Of a DNA stretch of 64,000 bases, positions 9,631-19,144 are shown in pieces (the first letter of the stretch is position 1; every line of letters starts with the position of its first letter). Under the pieces are notes generated by a model that saw only the letters and a list, made by a program, of their open reading frames with translations, had not been told where the DNA came from and did not search any database. The position numbers and the translations under genes are program-made. The stretch is from Zeimonas arvi (lineage in GTDB: Bacteria > Pseudomonadota > Gammaproteobacteria > Burkholderiales > Burkholderiaceae_E). The stretch is from NCBI RefSeq assembly GCF_008039575.1, contig NZ_VDUY01000003.1:248001-312000 (forward strand). The letters run 5' to 3'.

Positions 9631-9906
9631 TCAGCTGAAGTAGTGATCGAAATTCTTCTGCAACTGCTCTTCAATGCGGGGGCGGAAGGCCGACAGCAGC
9701 ATGCCGAGCTCCGCGTCGAGCACGATGTCCGACTCGCCGACCGCGAGGGTGCCGGATACGCCTGCGCGCGAGAAGCTCAGCACGTCGCCGTTCCAGTCGC
9801 AGGCCAGCCCGTACTTCTCGCGCATCTCGTCGGCGACGCGCTGGACCGCCTCGCGCGCTCCGGCCGCACCGAGCGCATGGGGCCGCTGAAGATGGATCTT
9901 CGACAT
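9631..9906 (-). CDS. Polyhydroxyalkanoic acid system family protein
   Basis: This 91-residue protein matches the small family annotated as polyhydroxyalkanoic acid granule/system proteins (PHA_gran_rgn). Its N-terminus MSKIHLQRPHALGAAGAREAV and the middle segment CDWNGDVLSFSRAGVSGTLAV are typical. The molecular function of the family is not well defined. Such proteins are small, soluble and usually found in PHA-making proteobacteria. It sits 20 bases downstream of the 2-hydroxyacid dehydrogenase gene on the same strand. It fits with phaZ and bktB elsewhere in the window. Confidence 0.8.
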   Translation of the reverse strand: MSKIHLQRPHALGAAGAREAVQRVADEMREKYGLACDWNGDVLSFSRAGVSGTLAVGESDIVLDAELGMLLSAFRPRIEEQLQKNFDHYFS

Positions 9907-9926
9907 CGGGCGCTCCTCCGTGAGGT

Positions 9927-10892
9927 TCAGCCGACACGCACCGGTGCCGGCAAGGGCCTGCCTTCGGCGAAGGCGATCAGGTTGTCGGCCGCCAGCATCG
10001 CCATGCCGACCCGGGAGCTGCGCGTGGCGCTCCCGATGTGGGGCGTGAGCACGATGCCGGGCGCGTCGAGCAGCGCGGGATTCAGCGCGGGCTCGTTCTC
10101 GTAGACGTCGAGGCCGGCCGCCGCGATGCGGCCTTCCTCCAGGGCGCGGGCGAGCGCGGCGTCGTCGACGATGCCGCCGCGCGCGATGTTGACCAGCGTG
10201 GCGGTGGGCTTCATCAGCGCCAGCTCGCGCTCGCCGATCGTGTGGTGCGTGGCCTGGGAATACGGCAGCACCAGCACCACGTGGTCGGCACGCGCGAGCA
10301 GCTCGTCGCGCGGCACGAACTGCGCGCCCAGCTCCGCCTCGTTCGCGGCGCGGCTGCGATTGCTGTAGAGCACGGTCATCTCGAAGCCGCGGGCGCGCCG
10401 CGCCACGGCCGAGCCGATCCGCCCCATGCCGATGATCCCCAGCGTGCTGCGGAAGAGATCAGCGCCCAGGAACTGGTCGAAGGCCCAGCGCTTCCACTGC
10501 CCGTCGCGCAGCCAGCGCTCCGATTCCGACACCCGGCGGGCAGCCGCCATCAGCAGCGTCCAGGCCATGTCGGCCGTCGCCTCGGTGAGCACGTCGGGCG
10601 TGTTGCCGACGACGACGCCGCGCGCCGAGCAGGCCGCCAGGTCGATGTGGTTGTAGCCGACCGAGCCGGTCGAGACGATCCTCAGCTTCGGCGCAGCGCC
10701 GAGCAGCGCGGCGTCGACACGGTCCGAGGCGACCACGAACAGCGCCTCGCAGTCGGACACGCGGGCGCGCAGCGCCTCGGCGCTCCACTCCTCGTCGTCC
10801 TGGTTCGACGCGACCTCGAAATGCGCCTCGAGGCGCTCGAGGACCTCGGGAAAGATCCGGCGCGTGACCAGCAGCTTCGGTCGGGCGACCAT
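9927..10892 (-). CDS. D-2-hydroxyacid dehydrogenase (glyoxylate/hydroxypyruvate reductase type)
   Basis: This is an NAD(P)-dependent D-2-hydroxyacid dehydrogenase of 321 residues, probably of the glyoxylate/hydroxypyruvate reductase or D-glycerate dehydrogenase branch. It shows the substrate loop STGSVGYNHIDLAA, the Rossmann motif LGIIGMGRIGSAVARRARGF, the catalytic Arg in VNIARGGIVDDAALARAL, the Glu in GLDVYENEP and the His in LTPHIGSAT. I place the start at the ATG at 10892, which overlaps the stop of the LUD gene by one base, so the two are translationally coupled. Exact substrate cannot be assigned; glyoxylate, hydroxypyruvate or a related acid are the likeliest. Confidence 0.88.
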   Translation of the reverse strand: MVARPKLLVTRRIFPEVLERLEAHFEVASNQDDEEWSAEALRARVSDCEALFVVASDRVDAALLGAAPKLRIVSTGSVGYNHIDLAACSARGVVVGNTPDVLTEATADMAWTLLMAAARRVSESERWLRDGQWKRWAFDQFLGADLFRSTLGIIGMGRIGSAVARRARGFEMTVLYSNRSRAANEAELGAQFVPRDELLARADHVVLVLPYSQATHHTIGERELALMKPTATLVNIARGGIVDDAALARALEEGRIAAAGLDVYENEPALNPALLDAPGIVLTPHIGSATRSSRVGMAMLAADNLIAFAEGRPLPAPVRVG

Positions 10893-11554
10893 CACGCCCC
10901 CTCGACGATCAGGACGTGGACCCGGTACGGCCCGTGGGCTCCCAGCACGATCGTCTGCTCGATGTCGGCGGTGCGCGACGGCCCCGAGACCAGGTTCATC
11001 GCGCGCGGCGGCTGGCCGAGTTCGGCGCGCACCAGCGCGAAGCCGTCCTCGTAGTGAGGCACGATCCGCGAGGCGGCCACGATCGCGATGTGCGTCTCCG
11101 GCAGCAGGTGGGTGGCCGCGGGCGTGTCCGGACCCGACAGCAGCATCAGCGTGCCGGTCTCGGCCACCGCCGCGAAGGCGCCGGTGATTCCGATCTTGTC
11201 GTCGCCAGAGGGCGCGCGCGGCTCGACCGCCAGGCCGCTGCGCCCCCACGGCAGCGCGCCGAGGGCGGGCCAGCAGACCGCGGCCCCGCCCAGACCGTGG
11301 GCGGCCAGCCACGCGGCGATCGCCGCGGGCGCATCGTCCAGGGCGCGGATCCGCGCGACGGTGCACATCATCCTCAGGGCCTGCGCCTCGAAGTGCGCCG
11401 TCACGTCGGGGCCGACGCCCGGGCGCGGCGCGAGCGGATGGTGCGCCACGTAGGCCTCGGCCGTGTCGCGCTCGAAATCCGCGACGGATGCCGGGCGCGC
11501 CTGCGCCTTGCGGATGCGCCCGAGAATGGCCGAGCGCGCCTTCGAAGTGTCCAT
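10892..11554 (-). CDS. LUD-domain protein, LutC/YkgG family
   Basis: This is a 220-residue LUD-domain protein of the LutC/YkgG family, which in other bacteria is part of the LutABC L-lactate oxidation complex. Visible landmarks are ARSAILGRIRKAQARP at the start, a FAAVAETGTLMLLSGPD segment, LPETHIAIVAASRIV, and a C-terminal MNLVSGPSRTADIEQTIVLGAHGP, which closely matches the family signature. LutA and LutB partners are not in the window, so a lactate role is not proven. The gene is coupled to the downstream 2-hydroxyacid dehydrogenase, and that pairing suggests metabolism of a 2-hydroxy acid. Confidence 0.85.
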   Translation of the reverse strand: MDTSKARSAILGRIRKAQARPASVADFERDTAEAYVAHHPLAPRPGVGPDVTAHFEAQALRMMCTVARIRALDDAPAAIAAWLAAHGLGGAAVCWPALGALPWGRSGLAVEPRAPSGDDKIGITGAFAAVAETGTLMLLSGPDTPAATHLLPETHIAIVAASRIVPHYEDGFALVRAELGQPPRAMNLVSGPSRTADIEQTIVLGAHGPYRVHVLIVEGA

Positions 11555-11606
11555 CGTCTCCCCCTGCAGCGGAACGGGGCGAATTATAGTCAGCGCCCGC
11601 CCCCGT

Positions 11607-12782
11607 TCAGCGACCGACCTCGAAGACCTGCCTGAGATAGTTCAGGTAGGCCGGGTCGTCGCACATCGTCTTTTCCGGCGCATCGGACAGCTTGGCCACC
11701 GGCTGGCCATTGCAGCGGACCATCTTGATCACGATCTGCAGCGGCTGATAACCGAGGTCGTTGGTGAGGTTGGTCCCGATGCCGAACGAGAGCCGGGCCC
11801 GGTCGCGGAAGCGCTGGTACAGCTCGACCATCAACGGGAAGGTCAGCGAATCCGAGAACACCAGCGTCTTGCCCTTCGGCTCGACGCGGTTGGCCTCGTA
11901 GTGCGCGATCAGCCGCTCGCCCCAGTCGAAGGGATCGCCGGAATCGTGGCGCGCGCCGTCGAACAGCTTGCAGAAGTACATGTCGAAGTCGCGCAGGAAG
12001 GCGTCGAATCCGTAGGTGTCGGACAGCGCGATCCCGAGGTCGCCGCGGTACTCGCGCGCCCACATCTCGAAGGCGAAGGCCTGGGAATCGCGCAGCCGCG
12101 GGCCCAGCGCCTGGCAGGCCTGCATGTACTCGTGCGCCATGGTCCCCAGGGGCGTGAGGCCGTGCTTCATCGCGAACAGCACGTTCGACGTGCCGGCCAG
12201 GTGATCGCCCAGGCCCTTCGCAGCGGTGAGCAGGACCTCCTCGTGCCAGACGCGCGAAAAACGCCGCCGGGTGCCGTAGTCGGCGATCTTCATGCCGGCC
12301 AGCTCGGACCGCCCGGTGATCATCGCGATCTTGTCGTCGAGCCGCCGCCGGCCTTCTGCGTAGTCGGGCTCGGGCGCGAGGTTGCGGAACCAGACCTCGT
12401 TGACGATCGCGAGCACCGGAATCTCGAACAGGATCGTGTGCAGCCAGGGTCCGCGGATCGTGATCTCGATCTCGCCATTGTCCAGCGGCGAGGGCGCGAC
12501 CGAGATGTACTTGCGATTCATCTGGAACAGGCCGAGGAAATCGACGAAGTCGCTCTTGATGAAGCGCAGGCCGCGCAGGTACCGCAACTCGGCTTCGCGA
12601 AAGCGCAGCGAGCAGAGGTTCTGGAGCTCTTCCTCGATCTCGGCCACGTGAGGACGCAGGTCGACGCCGGGCGTGCGGCACTTGAAGCGGTACTCCGCCT
12701 GCGCGCCGGGAAAGTGATGCAGCACGACCTGCATCATCGTGAACTTGTACAGGTCGGTGTCGAGCAGCGAGCTGATGATCAT
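11607..12782 (-). CDS. pncB: Nicotinate phosphoribosyltransferase
   Basis: PncB converts nicotinate and phosphoribosyl pyrophosphate to nicotinate mononucleotide in NAD salvage, with ATP hydrolysis. The 391-residue protein is full length. It has the typical start ([23 protein letters not shown]), the substrate region around [15 protein letters not shown], the catalytic-type [23 protein letters not shown] containing the conserved His, [14 protein letters not shown], and [15 protein letters not shown]. It lies 88 bp downstream of the mocA-like gene on the same strand as the nicotinate degradation operon. It could therefore be read from that transcript, and it uses the same substrate as the catabolic enzymes. 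Confidence 0.95.
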   Translation of the reverse strand: MIISSLLDTDLYKFTMMQVVLHHFPGAQAEYRFKCRTPGVDLRPHVAEIEEELQNLCSLRFREAELRYLRGLRFIKSDFVDFLGLFQMNRKYISVAPSPLDNGEIEITIRGPWLHTILFEIPVLAIVNEVWFRNLAPEPDYAEGRRRLDDKIAMITGRSELAGMKIADYGTRRRFSRVWHEEVLLTAAKGLGDHLAGTSNVLFAMKHGLTPLGTMAHEYMQACQALGPRLRDSQAFAFEMWAREYRGDLGIALSDTYGFDAFLRDFDMYFCKLFDGARHDSGDPFDWGERLIAHYEANRVEPKGKTLVFSDSLTFPLMVELYQRFRDRARLSFGIGTNLTNDLGYQPLQIVIKMVRCNGQPVAKLSDAPEKTMCDDPAYLNYLRQVFEVGR

Positions 12783-12870
12783 CGGATTGGGCGCGATGCC
12801 GCTTGGCGGCGCATGGGGCGCCCGGCGGGCGCTTCCCCCTTGCGATGATAACCGCCTCGTCAGCGAAGGC

Positions 12871-13485
12871 TCACCCCGCGCGAGGCGGGCTTGCCGAGGG
12901 CAGCGCGGCGGGAATGTCCGACGGCCGGTCCACGTCGGCCACGCAACCCGGATCCTCGCAAGGCACCGTCTCGAGCAGATCGGCCCGGTCGCGCAGCAGC
13001 CGGGCGGCGCCGCTCTCGTCGCCGATCGCCAGCAGCGCCGGCCTCTGGTCCGCGGAAAACGCCACCGGGTGCCCCGGCCTGCCCTCGAAGACCGGTCGCG
13101 CGATCGCGGCGCCGGCCAGCAGCCGCGCCCGCACCGCCGCGTGGGTGCCGGGAGACACGAAGGGCATGTCGCCGAGCGCGACCAGCCAGCCGAGCCTGGG
13201 CCGTGTCTCGCTCACGCCGTGCCGCAGGCTCGCCCCCATGCCGAGCCCGGCGTCGGGGCAGGCGACGAGCCGCACCGGGAGCCCCGCCAGGATCGCCTCG
13301 GCGAGCTCGCACCGGCTGCCGCAGACCACGACGATCTCGTCGGCGATGCCGACCAGGGCCTCGCAGGCCGCGCGCAGCACCGGCCGGCCGTCGGCAAGCG
13401 GTGCGGCCAGCTTCCACGCATCGCCCGTCGGATCGAAGCGGCGCCCTTCGCCGGCAGCAAGGACCAGGGCACAGACATCGGACAT
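12871..13485 (-). CDS. MocA-like molybdenum cofactor nucleotidyltransferase
   Basis: This 204-residue protein has the NTP-transferase signature [15 protein letters not shown] at residues 7-21, then [16 protein letters not shown], and [18 protein letters not shown]. These match the MobA-like / MocA family. MocA transfers CMP to molybdopterin, giving the cytosine dinucleotide cofactor used by xanthine-oxidase-family hydroxylases. The gene follows the NicB-like molybdenum hydroxylase gene by 12 bp on the same strand, so the clear inference is that it makes or finishes the cofactor for NicB. No XdhC-type insertion chaperone is visible nearby. The choice between CTP and GTP specificity is inferred from context. 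Confidence 0.82.
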   Translation of the reverse strand: MSDVCALVLAAGEGRRFDPTGDAWKLAAPLADGRPVLRAACEALVGIADEIVVVCGSRCELAEAILAGLPVRLVACPDAGLGMGASLRHGVSETRPRLGWLVALGDMPFVSPGTHAAVRARLLAGAAIARPVFEGRPGHPVAFSADQRPALLAIGDESGAARLLRDRADLLETVPCEDPGCVADVDRPSDIPAALPSASPPRAG

Positions 13486-13497
13486 GGCGACTCCGGC

Positions 13498-16400
13498 TCA
13501 GTGGGACGAGGGCGCGGCGCGAATCCTCGCGGCGGCCTCGGCCAGCGCCGGCCAGGCCGGCTTGTCGGGGGCGAATCGCCTGCGCATCCAGGCCGCGAGT
13601 TCGGCGACCTGGACATCGTCGAGGCTCCCGGCGAAGGCCGGCATGTGGCCGATCGCCGGGGTGGCCGGCTCGCGTATGCCCTCGAGGATCGTGCGCACCA
13701 GATTGTCGGGGCGGTCGCCGTGCAGGCTCGCGGCGAGCGCGAGCGGGATGTTCCGGCCGGTCTCCACCGGCGCGTCACCGTCGTGGTGACACGCGCCGCA
13801 GGCGCGCTCGAACATCCGCTGCGCGGACCCGACGAGCGTCGCCGACTGCGCGCGCGCCCGCTCGATCGCGGCGCGGGCGGCCGCCTCGGCCTGCCCCGCA
13901 TCGGCCTGCGTGGAGAACGATGCGAGGTAGTGCGCGATCGCGCGGACGTCGGCGTCGGGCAACTGCGAGAGCTCGCGGACCACCGGCCCCATCGGCCCGT
14001 TGGCCGCCCCATGCCGCATGCTCAGGCCGGTTCGCAGATAGTCGTAGAGATCGCCCTCGGTCCATGGCACCGGCGCGCGGCTCGCCGCGGTGAGCGCCGG
14101 CGCCTCCCAGCCGTCGACCATCGCGCCCGCCAGCCAGGCCTCGCCGCGCCGCTCGGCGCCGGCCGCATTGCGCGGCGTGTGGCAGGCGCCGCAGTGGCCG
14201 AGGCCGTTGACCAGGTACTCGCCGCGGTTCCACTGCGCGCTGCGCGAGGGATCGGGCGAAACCGGCCCGGGCTCGAGGTACAGCGCGTTCCACACCGCCA
14301 TCAGCGGCCGCACGCCGAACGGAAAGGCCAGCTTCGACTCGGGCACCTCGGCGCGCACCGCCGGCTGAGACATCAGGTACGCGTAGAGCGCGGTCAGGTC
14401 GTCGTCGGTGACCCGGGTGAAGGCGGTGTACGGAAAAGCCGGGAACAGCCGATGGCCGTCGCGCGAGATCCCTTCGCGCATCGCGCGCTGGAACGCGGAA
14501 AACGACCAGTTGCCGATCCCGGTCTCGGGATCGGGCGTGAGATTGGTGGCGTAGACGACGCCGAAGGGCGTGTCGATCGCCCGGCCGCCAGCGTTCGGCG
14601 CGCCGCCGGGCGCGGTGTGGCAGACCACGCAGTCGCCGGCCGCCGCAAGTTGCCGGCCGCGCTCGATGGTCGGGGCGGTCCAGATCGACGGATCGGGTCG
14701 CGTGACCGGCGCGATCGCGGGCTTCCATCCGAAGGCCGCACCGCCCAGCGCGACCAGCCCGGCGGCCAGCGCACCTGCCCTCGCCCACCAGCGCCGGCGC
14801 GGCTTCGGCGGCTCGGCCGGCTCCGGCGGCGGCGGGTTGAGCGCCGCGCGCACCACCTCCGGCGTGAAAGGAGGCTTGCGAAAACGCACGCCGGTGGCGT
14901 CGAAGATCGCGTTGGCGATCGCCGCCGTCCCCGGCACCGACGAGGATTCGCCTGCGCCCTGCGGCGGCTGGTCCGGCCGCGGCATCATCATCACCTCGAT
15001 GACCGGCACCTCGCGAAAGCTCAGGATCGGGTAGCTGCCCCACTCGCGGGCCGCCACCGTGTTCGTGGCCGGGTCGGTGCGCACCTGCTCCTTCAGCGCG
15101 CGGCTGGTCGTCTGCACCACGTTGCCGTGGATCTGGTGCTTCACGCCGGCCGGGTTGATCATCAGCCCCGCGTCGTGGCCCACCACCACCCGGCTGACGT
15201 GGACCTCGCCGGTGATCCGATTGACCTCGACGTCGGCCACCCAGGCCGCCCAGGCCGCGCCGTAGCCGGGAAAGCGGCTGTGGACGTAGCGCGCCCAGGC
15301 GAAGCCCTGGCCCTTCAGGAGGTCGCCCTCGGCCGCCCGCTGCATCGGCTGCGTGTGAGCGATCCAGCCGGCACGCTCGGCCGTCGCGCGGATCAGTTCG
15401 GCGGCGCGCGGGTCCTCGAGATGGCGCAGCCGGTACTCCACCGGATCGACGCCGGCGGCGCTGGCCGCCTCGTCGATCCAGGATTCGTGCGCGAACGAAT
15501 TCGGCAGGGCCGACACCCCGCGCAGCCACGACGCGCGCAGGATCGGCGCCATGTCGTCGATCGACACGCGCAGGTGCGGATAGCGGTAGGGGGGCACCGA
15601 GGTGCGATCGCCCATCTCGTAGGCGACCGGCTCGGGCGGCACCGCACCGGTCAGCAGCAGCGCCAGCGTGACCGCGCCGTTGGACGGATAGGCGGTCCTG
15701 AAGTCGTAGGCGATCACCCTGCCGTCCGCGTCGAGGCCGCCCGACACGTCCATCAGTTGCGCCGCACCCTTGGGCTCCCACAGGTGCTCCTGCTCGCGGG
15801 TCAGCTGCACGCGCACCGGCCGGCCCACGGCCTTCGACAGCAGCGCCGCATCGGCGGCCACGTCGTCGGCGCAGTTGCGGCCGTAACAGCCCGAGGCCTC
15901 CATCCGGATCAGGTCGATCGCAGTCTCGGGCAGGCCGGTGAGCTTCGCGAGGTCGGCGCGCAGCGCGTGCGGGTACTGCGTGCCGGCCCAGACCGCGAGC
16001 CGATCGCCGCGCCAGTCGGCCAGCGCACAGGACGGGCCGATCGACGCGTGCATCTGGTAGGGCCAGACGTAGGTGCGCGCGAGCGTCGTGGCGGCGCCCG
16101 CCAGGGCTGCATCGACGTCGCCCTGTTCGATCGCCACGCGGCGCTTCGACGGGTTGTCGCGGATCGCCTGCTCGAGGTCGGAGAGCTGCGGCAGCGCCGG
16201 CCACGGCTTCCAGGAGACCTTCAGCTCGCGCATCGCGCGCTCGGCCTGATCCTCGCGCTCGGCGACCACGCCCACGAAGTCGCGGATCACGACCACCGCG
16301 ACGACGCCGGGGATGCGCGCGATCGACGCCTCGTCGACCGATTCGAGCGAATGGCCGATGAAGGGCCCGTGGTCGGCACCCGACCAGGGCGGCCGCACGA

Positions 16401-17082
16401 CCCGCCCGTGCAGCATGCCGGGCACGCGCATGTCGTGCACGAAGACCGTCTCGCCGGTCGCCTTGGCGGGGATGTCGACGCGCGGCACCGAGCGGCCGAC
16501 CACCCGGTACTGGTCCGGCGTCTTGAGCGCCACGTCGGCCGAGAGCATCAGCTCGACGTGATGCCCGGCGACCAGCCCCGCGTAGGCGACACACCGGGCC
16601 GGATCGTCGGTCGAACGGACCATCCCGGCCTCGACCTGCAGCGCGCCGGCCGGCACGCCCAGCCGGGCGGCGGCCTGCTCGAGCAGCCAGGCCCGGGCCT
16701 GGGCGGCTGCGTTGCGCAAGGGCGCTGCGTGGATCTGGATCGAGGCGCTGGCGATCGTCGCCCCCTGGTTGGGCGCGCGCGTGGTGTCGCCCAGCACCAT
16801 CTCGACGCTTTCGAAGGCCACGTCGAGTTCATCGGCCGCGATCTGGGCCAGCGCGGTGCGGATGCCGGTGCCCAGGTCGACGTGGCCGTTCAGCGCGGTG
16901 ACGCTGCCGTCGTCCCAGACGGCGAGCAGGATCTCGGGGCCTTCGGCGGGGTTGCCGGGGACGGCCGGCGGCTGCCCGGGCGCGGGCGGAGGCGGCGGCG
17001 GCGGATCACGCAGCACCAGCAGTACGCCGCTCGCGTTGCGGAAGTCCGCGCGGGTCAGCGCGCTCGCGGCCCGTCGGGTCAT
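13498..17082 (-). CDS. nicB: NicB-type nicotinate dehydrogenase, molybdopterin and tri-haem cytochrome c subunit
   Basis: The product is 1194 residues, near the length of Pseudomonas putida NicB, the large subunit of the two-component nicotinate hydroxylase that makes 6-hydroxynicotinate. Residues about 1-745 form the molybdopterin-binding aldehyde-oxidase-like region (WDDGSVTALNGHVDLGTGIRT, GETVFVHDMRVPGM, GVKHQIHGNVVQTTSRAL, GAGESSSVPGTAAIANAI, the last carrying the conserved active-site Glu). A hydrophobic segment near residues 758-780 (ARAGALAAGLVALGGAAFGW) may anchor the protein. Three haem-attachment CxxCH motifs follow at residues 818, 964 and 1095. A Pro-rich run near residue 45 is unusual. 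The ATG at 17082 overlaps the nicA stop (ATGA). Other members of the family act on isoquinoline or aldehydes, so substrate identity rests on the locus. Confidence 0.82.
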   Translation of the reverse strand: MTRRAASALTRADFRNASGVLLVLRDPPPPPPPAPGQPPAVPGNPAEGPEILLAVWDDGSVTALNGHVDLGTGIRTALAQIAADELDVAFESVEMVLGDTTRAPNQGATIASASIQIHAAPLRNAAAQARAWLLEQAAARLGVPAGALQVEAGMVRSTDDPARCVAYAGLVAGHHVELMLSADVALKTPDQYRVVGRSVPRVDIPAKATGETVFVHDMRVPGMLHGRVVRPPWSGADHGPFIGHSLESVDEASIARIPGVVAVVVIRDFVGVVAEREDQAERAMRELKVSWKPWPALPQLSDLEQAIRDNPSKRRVAIEQGDVDAALAGAATTLARTYVWPYQMHASIGPSCALADWRGDRLAVWAGTQYPHALRADLAKLTGLPETAIDLIRMEASGCYGRNCADDVAADAALLSKAVGRPVRVQLTREQEHLWEPKGAAQLMDVSGGLDADGRVIAYDFRTAYPSNGAVTLALLLTGAVPPEPVAYEMGDRTSVPPYRYPHLRVSIDDMAPILRASWLRGVSALPNSFAHESWIDEAASAAGVDPVEYRLRHLEDPRAAELIRATAERAGWIAHTQPMQRAAEGDLLKGQGFAWARYVHSRFPGYGAAWAAWVADVEVNRITGEVHVSRVVVGHDAGLMINPAGVKHQIHGNVVQTTSRALKEQVRTDPATNTVAAREWGSYPILSFREVPVIEVMMMPRPDQPPQGAGESSSVPGTAAIANAIFDATGVRFRKPPFTPEVVRAALNPPPPEPAEPPKPRRRWWARAGALAAGLVALGGAAFGWKPAIAPVTRPDPSIWTAPTIERGRQLAAAGDCVVCHTAPGGAPNAGGRAIDTPFGVVYATNLTPDPETGIGNWSFSAFQRAMREGISRDGHRLFPAFPYTAFTRVTDDDLTALYAYLMSQPAVRAEVPESKLAFPFGVRPLMAVWNALYLEPGPVSPDPSRSAQWNRGEYLVNGLGHCGACHTPRNAAGAERRGEAWLAGAMVDGWEAPALTAASRAPVPWTEGDLYDYLRTGLSMRHGAANGPMGPVVRELSQLPDADVRAIAHYLASFSTQADAGQAEAAARAAIERARAQSATLVGSAQRMFERACGACHHDGDAPVETGRNIPLALAASLHGDRPDNLVRTILEGIREPATPAIGHMPAFAGSLDDVQVAELAAWMRRRFAPDKPAWPALAEAAARIRAAPSSH

Positions 17083-17570
17083 TGCCGGGCCTCCGCGGCC
17101 ATCCGCTCGGCCGCGAGCCGCACCGCCTCGAGGATCTCGAGGTGCGTGCCGCAGCGGCACAGGTTGTGCGACAGCGCGTCGCGCACCTGCGCCTCGGTGG
17201 GCCGGGGCTGGCGGGAAAGGAGCGCCACGGTGCTCATGATCATCCCGTTCAGGCAGTAGCCGCACTGGGCGGCCTGGGCATCGACGAAGGCCTTCTGGAC
17301 CGGGTGCATCGCGTCGCGGCTGCCCAGCCCTTCGAGGGTGACCACGCGGCGCCCCGCGACCGCACCGACCGGGATCACGCAGGCGCGTGCCACCTTCCCG
17401 TCGAGGAGCACCGTGCAGGCGCCGCACTGCCCGAGCCCGCAGCCGTACTTCGGTCCGTTCAGGCCGAGGTCGTTGCGCAGCACGCCGAGCAGCGGCGCAT
17501 CGGCCGGCACCCGCAGACGGTGCGGCCGGCCGTTGACGGTGAACTCGATCGGGTCGCCCTCGGGCTGCAT
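17079..17570 (-). CDS. nicA: NicA-type [2Fe-2S] small subunit of nicotinate dehydrogenase
   Basis: This 163-residue protein has the two [2Fe-2S] sites of molybdenum hydroxylase small subunits: a plant-type site (YGCGLGQCGACTVLLDG) near residues 40-56 and a second in CGYCLNGMIM with LCRCGTHLEI near the C-terminus. It would pass electrons from the molybdenum centre of NicB toward its c-type haems. The frame is open further upstream, but the ATG at 17570 gives the family N-terminus (EFTVNGRPHRLRVPADAPLL) and lies 2 bases after the stop of the upstream ABC ATPase gene. The stop overlaps the nicB start. The pair nicA-nicB matches the P. putida arrangement. Confidence 0.85.
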   Translation of the reverse strand: MQPEGDPIEFTVNGRPHRLRVPADAPLLGVLRNDLGLNGPKYGCGLGQCGACTVLLDGKVARACVIPVGAVAGRRVVTLEGLGSRDAMHPVQKAFVDAQAAQCGYCLNGMIMSTVALLSRQPRPTEAQVRDALSHNLCRCGTHLEILEAVRLAAERMAAEARQ

Positions 17571-17572
17571 CG

Positions 17573-18334
17573 CTAGACCGACAGGTAGGCCCGGCGGACC
17601 TCCTCGTTGTCGGCGAGCTCCTGCATCGTGGCCCGGTAGCGGATCTGTCCCTTCTCCAGCACGTAGGCGCGATCGGACACCAGCTCGGCGAAGTGCATGT
17701 TCTGCTCCGAGAGCAGGATGCTGACGCCCTGCGCCTTGAGCTCCAGGATCATCTGCGCCATCTGCTCGACGATGACCGGGGCCACGCCTTCCGAGGGCTC
17801 GTCGAGCAGCACCAGGTAAGGGTTGCCCATCAGCGTGCGCGCAACCGTGAGCATCTGCTGCTCGCCGCCGCTCATGCGGCCGCCCGGGCGGTCGGGCATC
17901 TCGCCCAGGTTCGGAAACAGGCGGAAGAGTCTTTCGGGCGTCCACGACGGGGCCCGCGCCCCGTCGGGCCAGCTGCGCGGCGGCTGGCGCCCGACCTCGA
18001 GATTCTCGGTGACGGTCAGGTCGGTGAAGATCCGGCGGTCCTCCGGCACGAAACCAAGCCCCGACGAGGCGACCTGGTGCGGCTCGCTGGCCGAGATGTC
18101 GCGCCCCATGAAGCGCAGGCGCCCTCGCCGTCGCGGCACCATGCCCATGACGGCCTTCAGCGTGGTGGACTTGCCCGCGCCGTTGCGGCCCATCAGCGCC
18201 ACGACCTCGCCGCGCCTCACCTCGAGCGACACGTCGAACAGGATCTGCGCCGCGCCATACCAGGCGGACAGTGCCTCGACCTCGAGCAGCGGCGCGGCTG
18301 CGACGGCGGCCTGCGGCGAGAGCTGCGCGCTCAT
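17573..18334 (-). CDS. ABC transporter ATPase, LivF type
   Basis: This is a 253-residue ATP-binding protein of the branched-chain amino acid (HAAT) importer family, LivF branch. It has Walker A GRNGAGKST, the ABC signature MSGGEQQ, and Walker B YLVLLDEPSEG followed by a switch His region. It lies immediately 3' of the LivG-type gene with a 4-base overlap and immediately 5' of nicA. It is one of two ATPases for the importer encoded with the nicotinate genes. The likely cargo is nicotinate or a related pyridine carboxylate, which is an inference from the locus and not visible in this protein. Confidence 0.9.
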   Translation of the reverse strand: MSAQLSPQAAVAAAPLLEVEALSAWYGAAQILFDVSLEVRRGEVVALMGRNGAGKSTTLKAVMGMVPRRRGRLRFMGRDISASEPHQVASSGLGFVPEDRRIFTDLTVTENLEVGRQPPRSWPDGARAPSWTPERLFRLFPNLGEMPDRPGGRMSGGEQQMLTVARTLMGNPYLVLLDEPSEGVAPVIVEQMAQMILELKAQGVSILLSEQNMHFAELVSDRAYVLEKGQIRYRATMQELADNEEVRRAYLSV

Positions 18335-19140
18335 TGCAGCGCCTCCCCCAGGTCGGCGGCGCGTTGCGCGCCTGCGCGCTTCTTCTCGAAGGTCTTGCCC
18401 GAGCCGAAGTAGACCTCCTGGACCTTGGGATCGTCCCGGATTTCCGCCGGCCGCCCCTCGGCGATCAGCCGGCCGCGAGCCAGCACGATCATCCGGTCCG
18501 CATAGGCGAAGACCACGTCCATGCTGTGCTCGGTGAAGAGCACCGCCATGTTCCGCTCCACCACCAGCCGCTTGGTCAGTGCCATCAGCTCGTTGCGCTC
18601 CTTGGGCGCCATGCCGGCGGTCGGCTCGTCCATCAGCAGCAGCTTCGGCGAATTGGCCATTGCGATCGCAAGCTCCACGCGCTTGACGTCACCGTAGGCG
18701 AGCACGCTGCACGGCCGGTCGGCCTGCGCGGCCATGCCGACCTGGTCGAGCAGTTCGACGGCCTCGGCGCGCCGGTGCCTGGCCGCGCGCGTCCACATCG
18801 ACCAGAGCCGCGCATCGGCCGACAGCAGCGCCATCTGCACGTTCTCGACAGCGGTCAGCGAGGAGAAGGTCTCGGCGATCTGGAAAGTGCGGCCGACGCC
18901 CAGCCGCCAGATCTCGCGCGGCCTCATGCCGATCAGCTCGGTGCCTTCGAGCCGGATCGAGCCCGAGTCGGCGCGCAACTGTCCGTTGACCATGTTGAAG
19001 GTCGTCGACTTGCCCGCGCCGTTGGGACCGATCAGCGCCAGCAGCTCGCCGCGGGCGAGCTCGAAGTCGATCCCGTCGACCGCGCGCACGCCGCCGAAGG
19101 ACTTCCCCAGCCCGGTGACTGTCAGGAGCTTCGTCGTCAT
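18331..19140 (-). CDS. ABC transporter ATPase, LivG type
   Basis: This 269-residue protein is the second ATPase of the importer, LivG branch. It has Walker A GPNGAGKST, a divergent signature VLAYGDVKRVELAIAMA where most members have LSYGEQR, and Walker B KLLLMDEPTAGMAPKE. The LivG-branch feature MAPKE after the Walker B Glu is present. The gene overlaps its LivF partner by 4 bases and follows the fused permease gene by 4 bases. The variant signature is worth noting but is shared by several HAAT ATPases. Confidence 0.9.
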   Translation of the reverse strand: MTTKLLTVTGLGKSFGGVRAVDGIDFELARGELLALIGPNGAGKSTTFNMVNGQLRADSGSIRLEGTELIGMRPREIWRLGVGRTFQIAETFSSLTAVENVQMALLSADARLWSMWTRAARHRRAEAVELLDQVGMAAQADRPCSVLAYGDVKRVELAIAMANSPKLLLMDEPTAGMAPKERNELMALTKRLVVERNMAVLFTEHSMDVVFAYADRMIVLARGRLIAEGRPAEIRDDPKVQEVYFGSGKTFEKKRAGAQRAADLGEALQ

Positions 19141-19144
19141 CGGC

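Noticed and set aside
12739-17259. A 1506-codon plus-strand open frame across mocA-like and nicB
   Set aside because: It is antisense to well-supported genes and its composition is Arg/His/Gly-rich with no domain.
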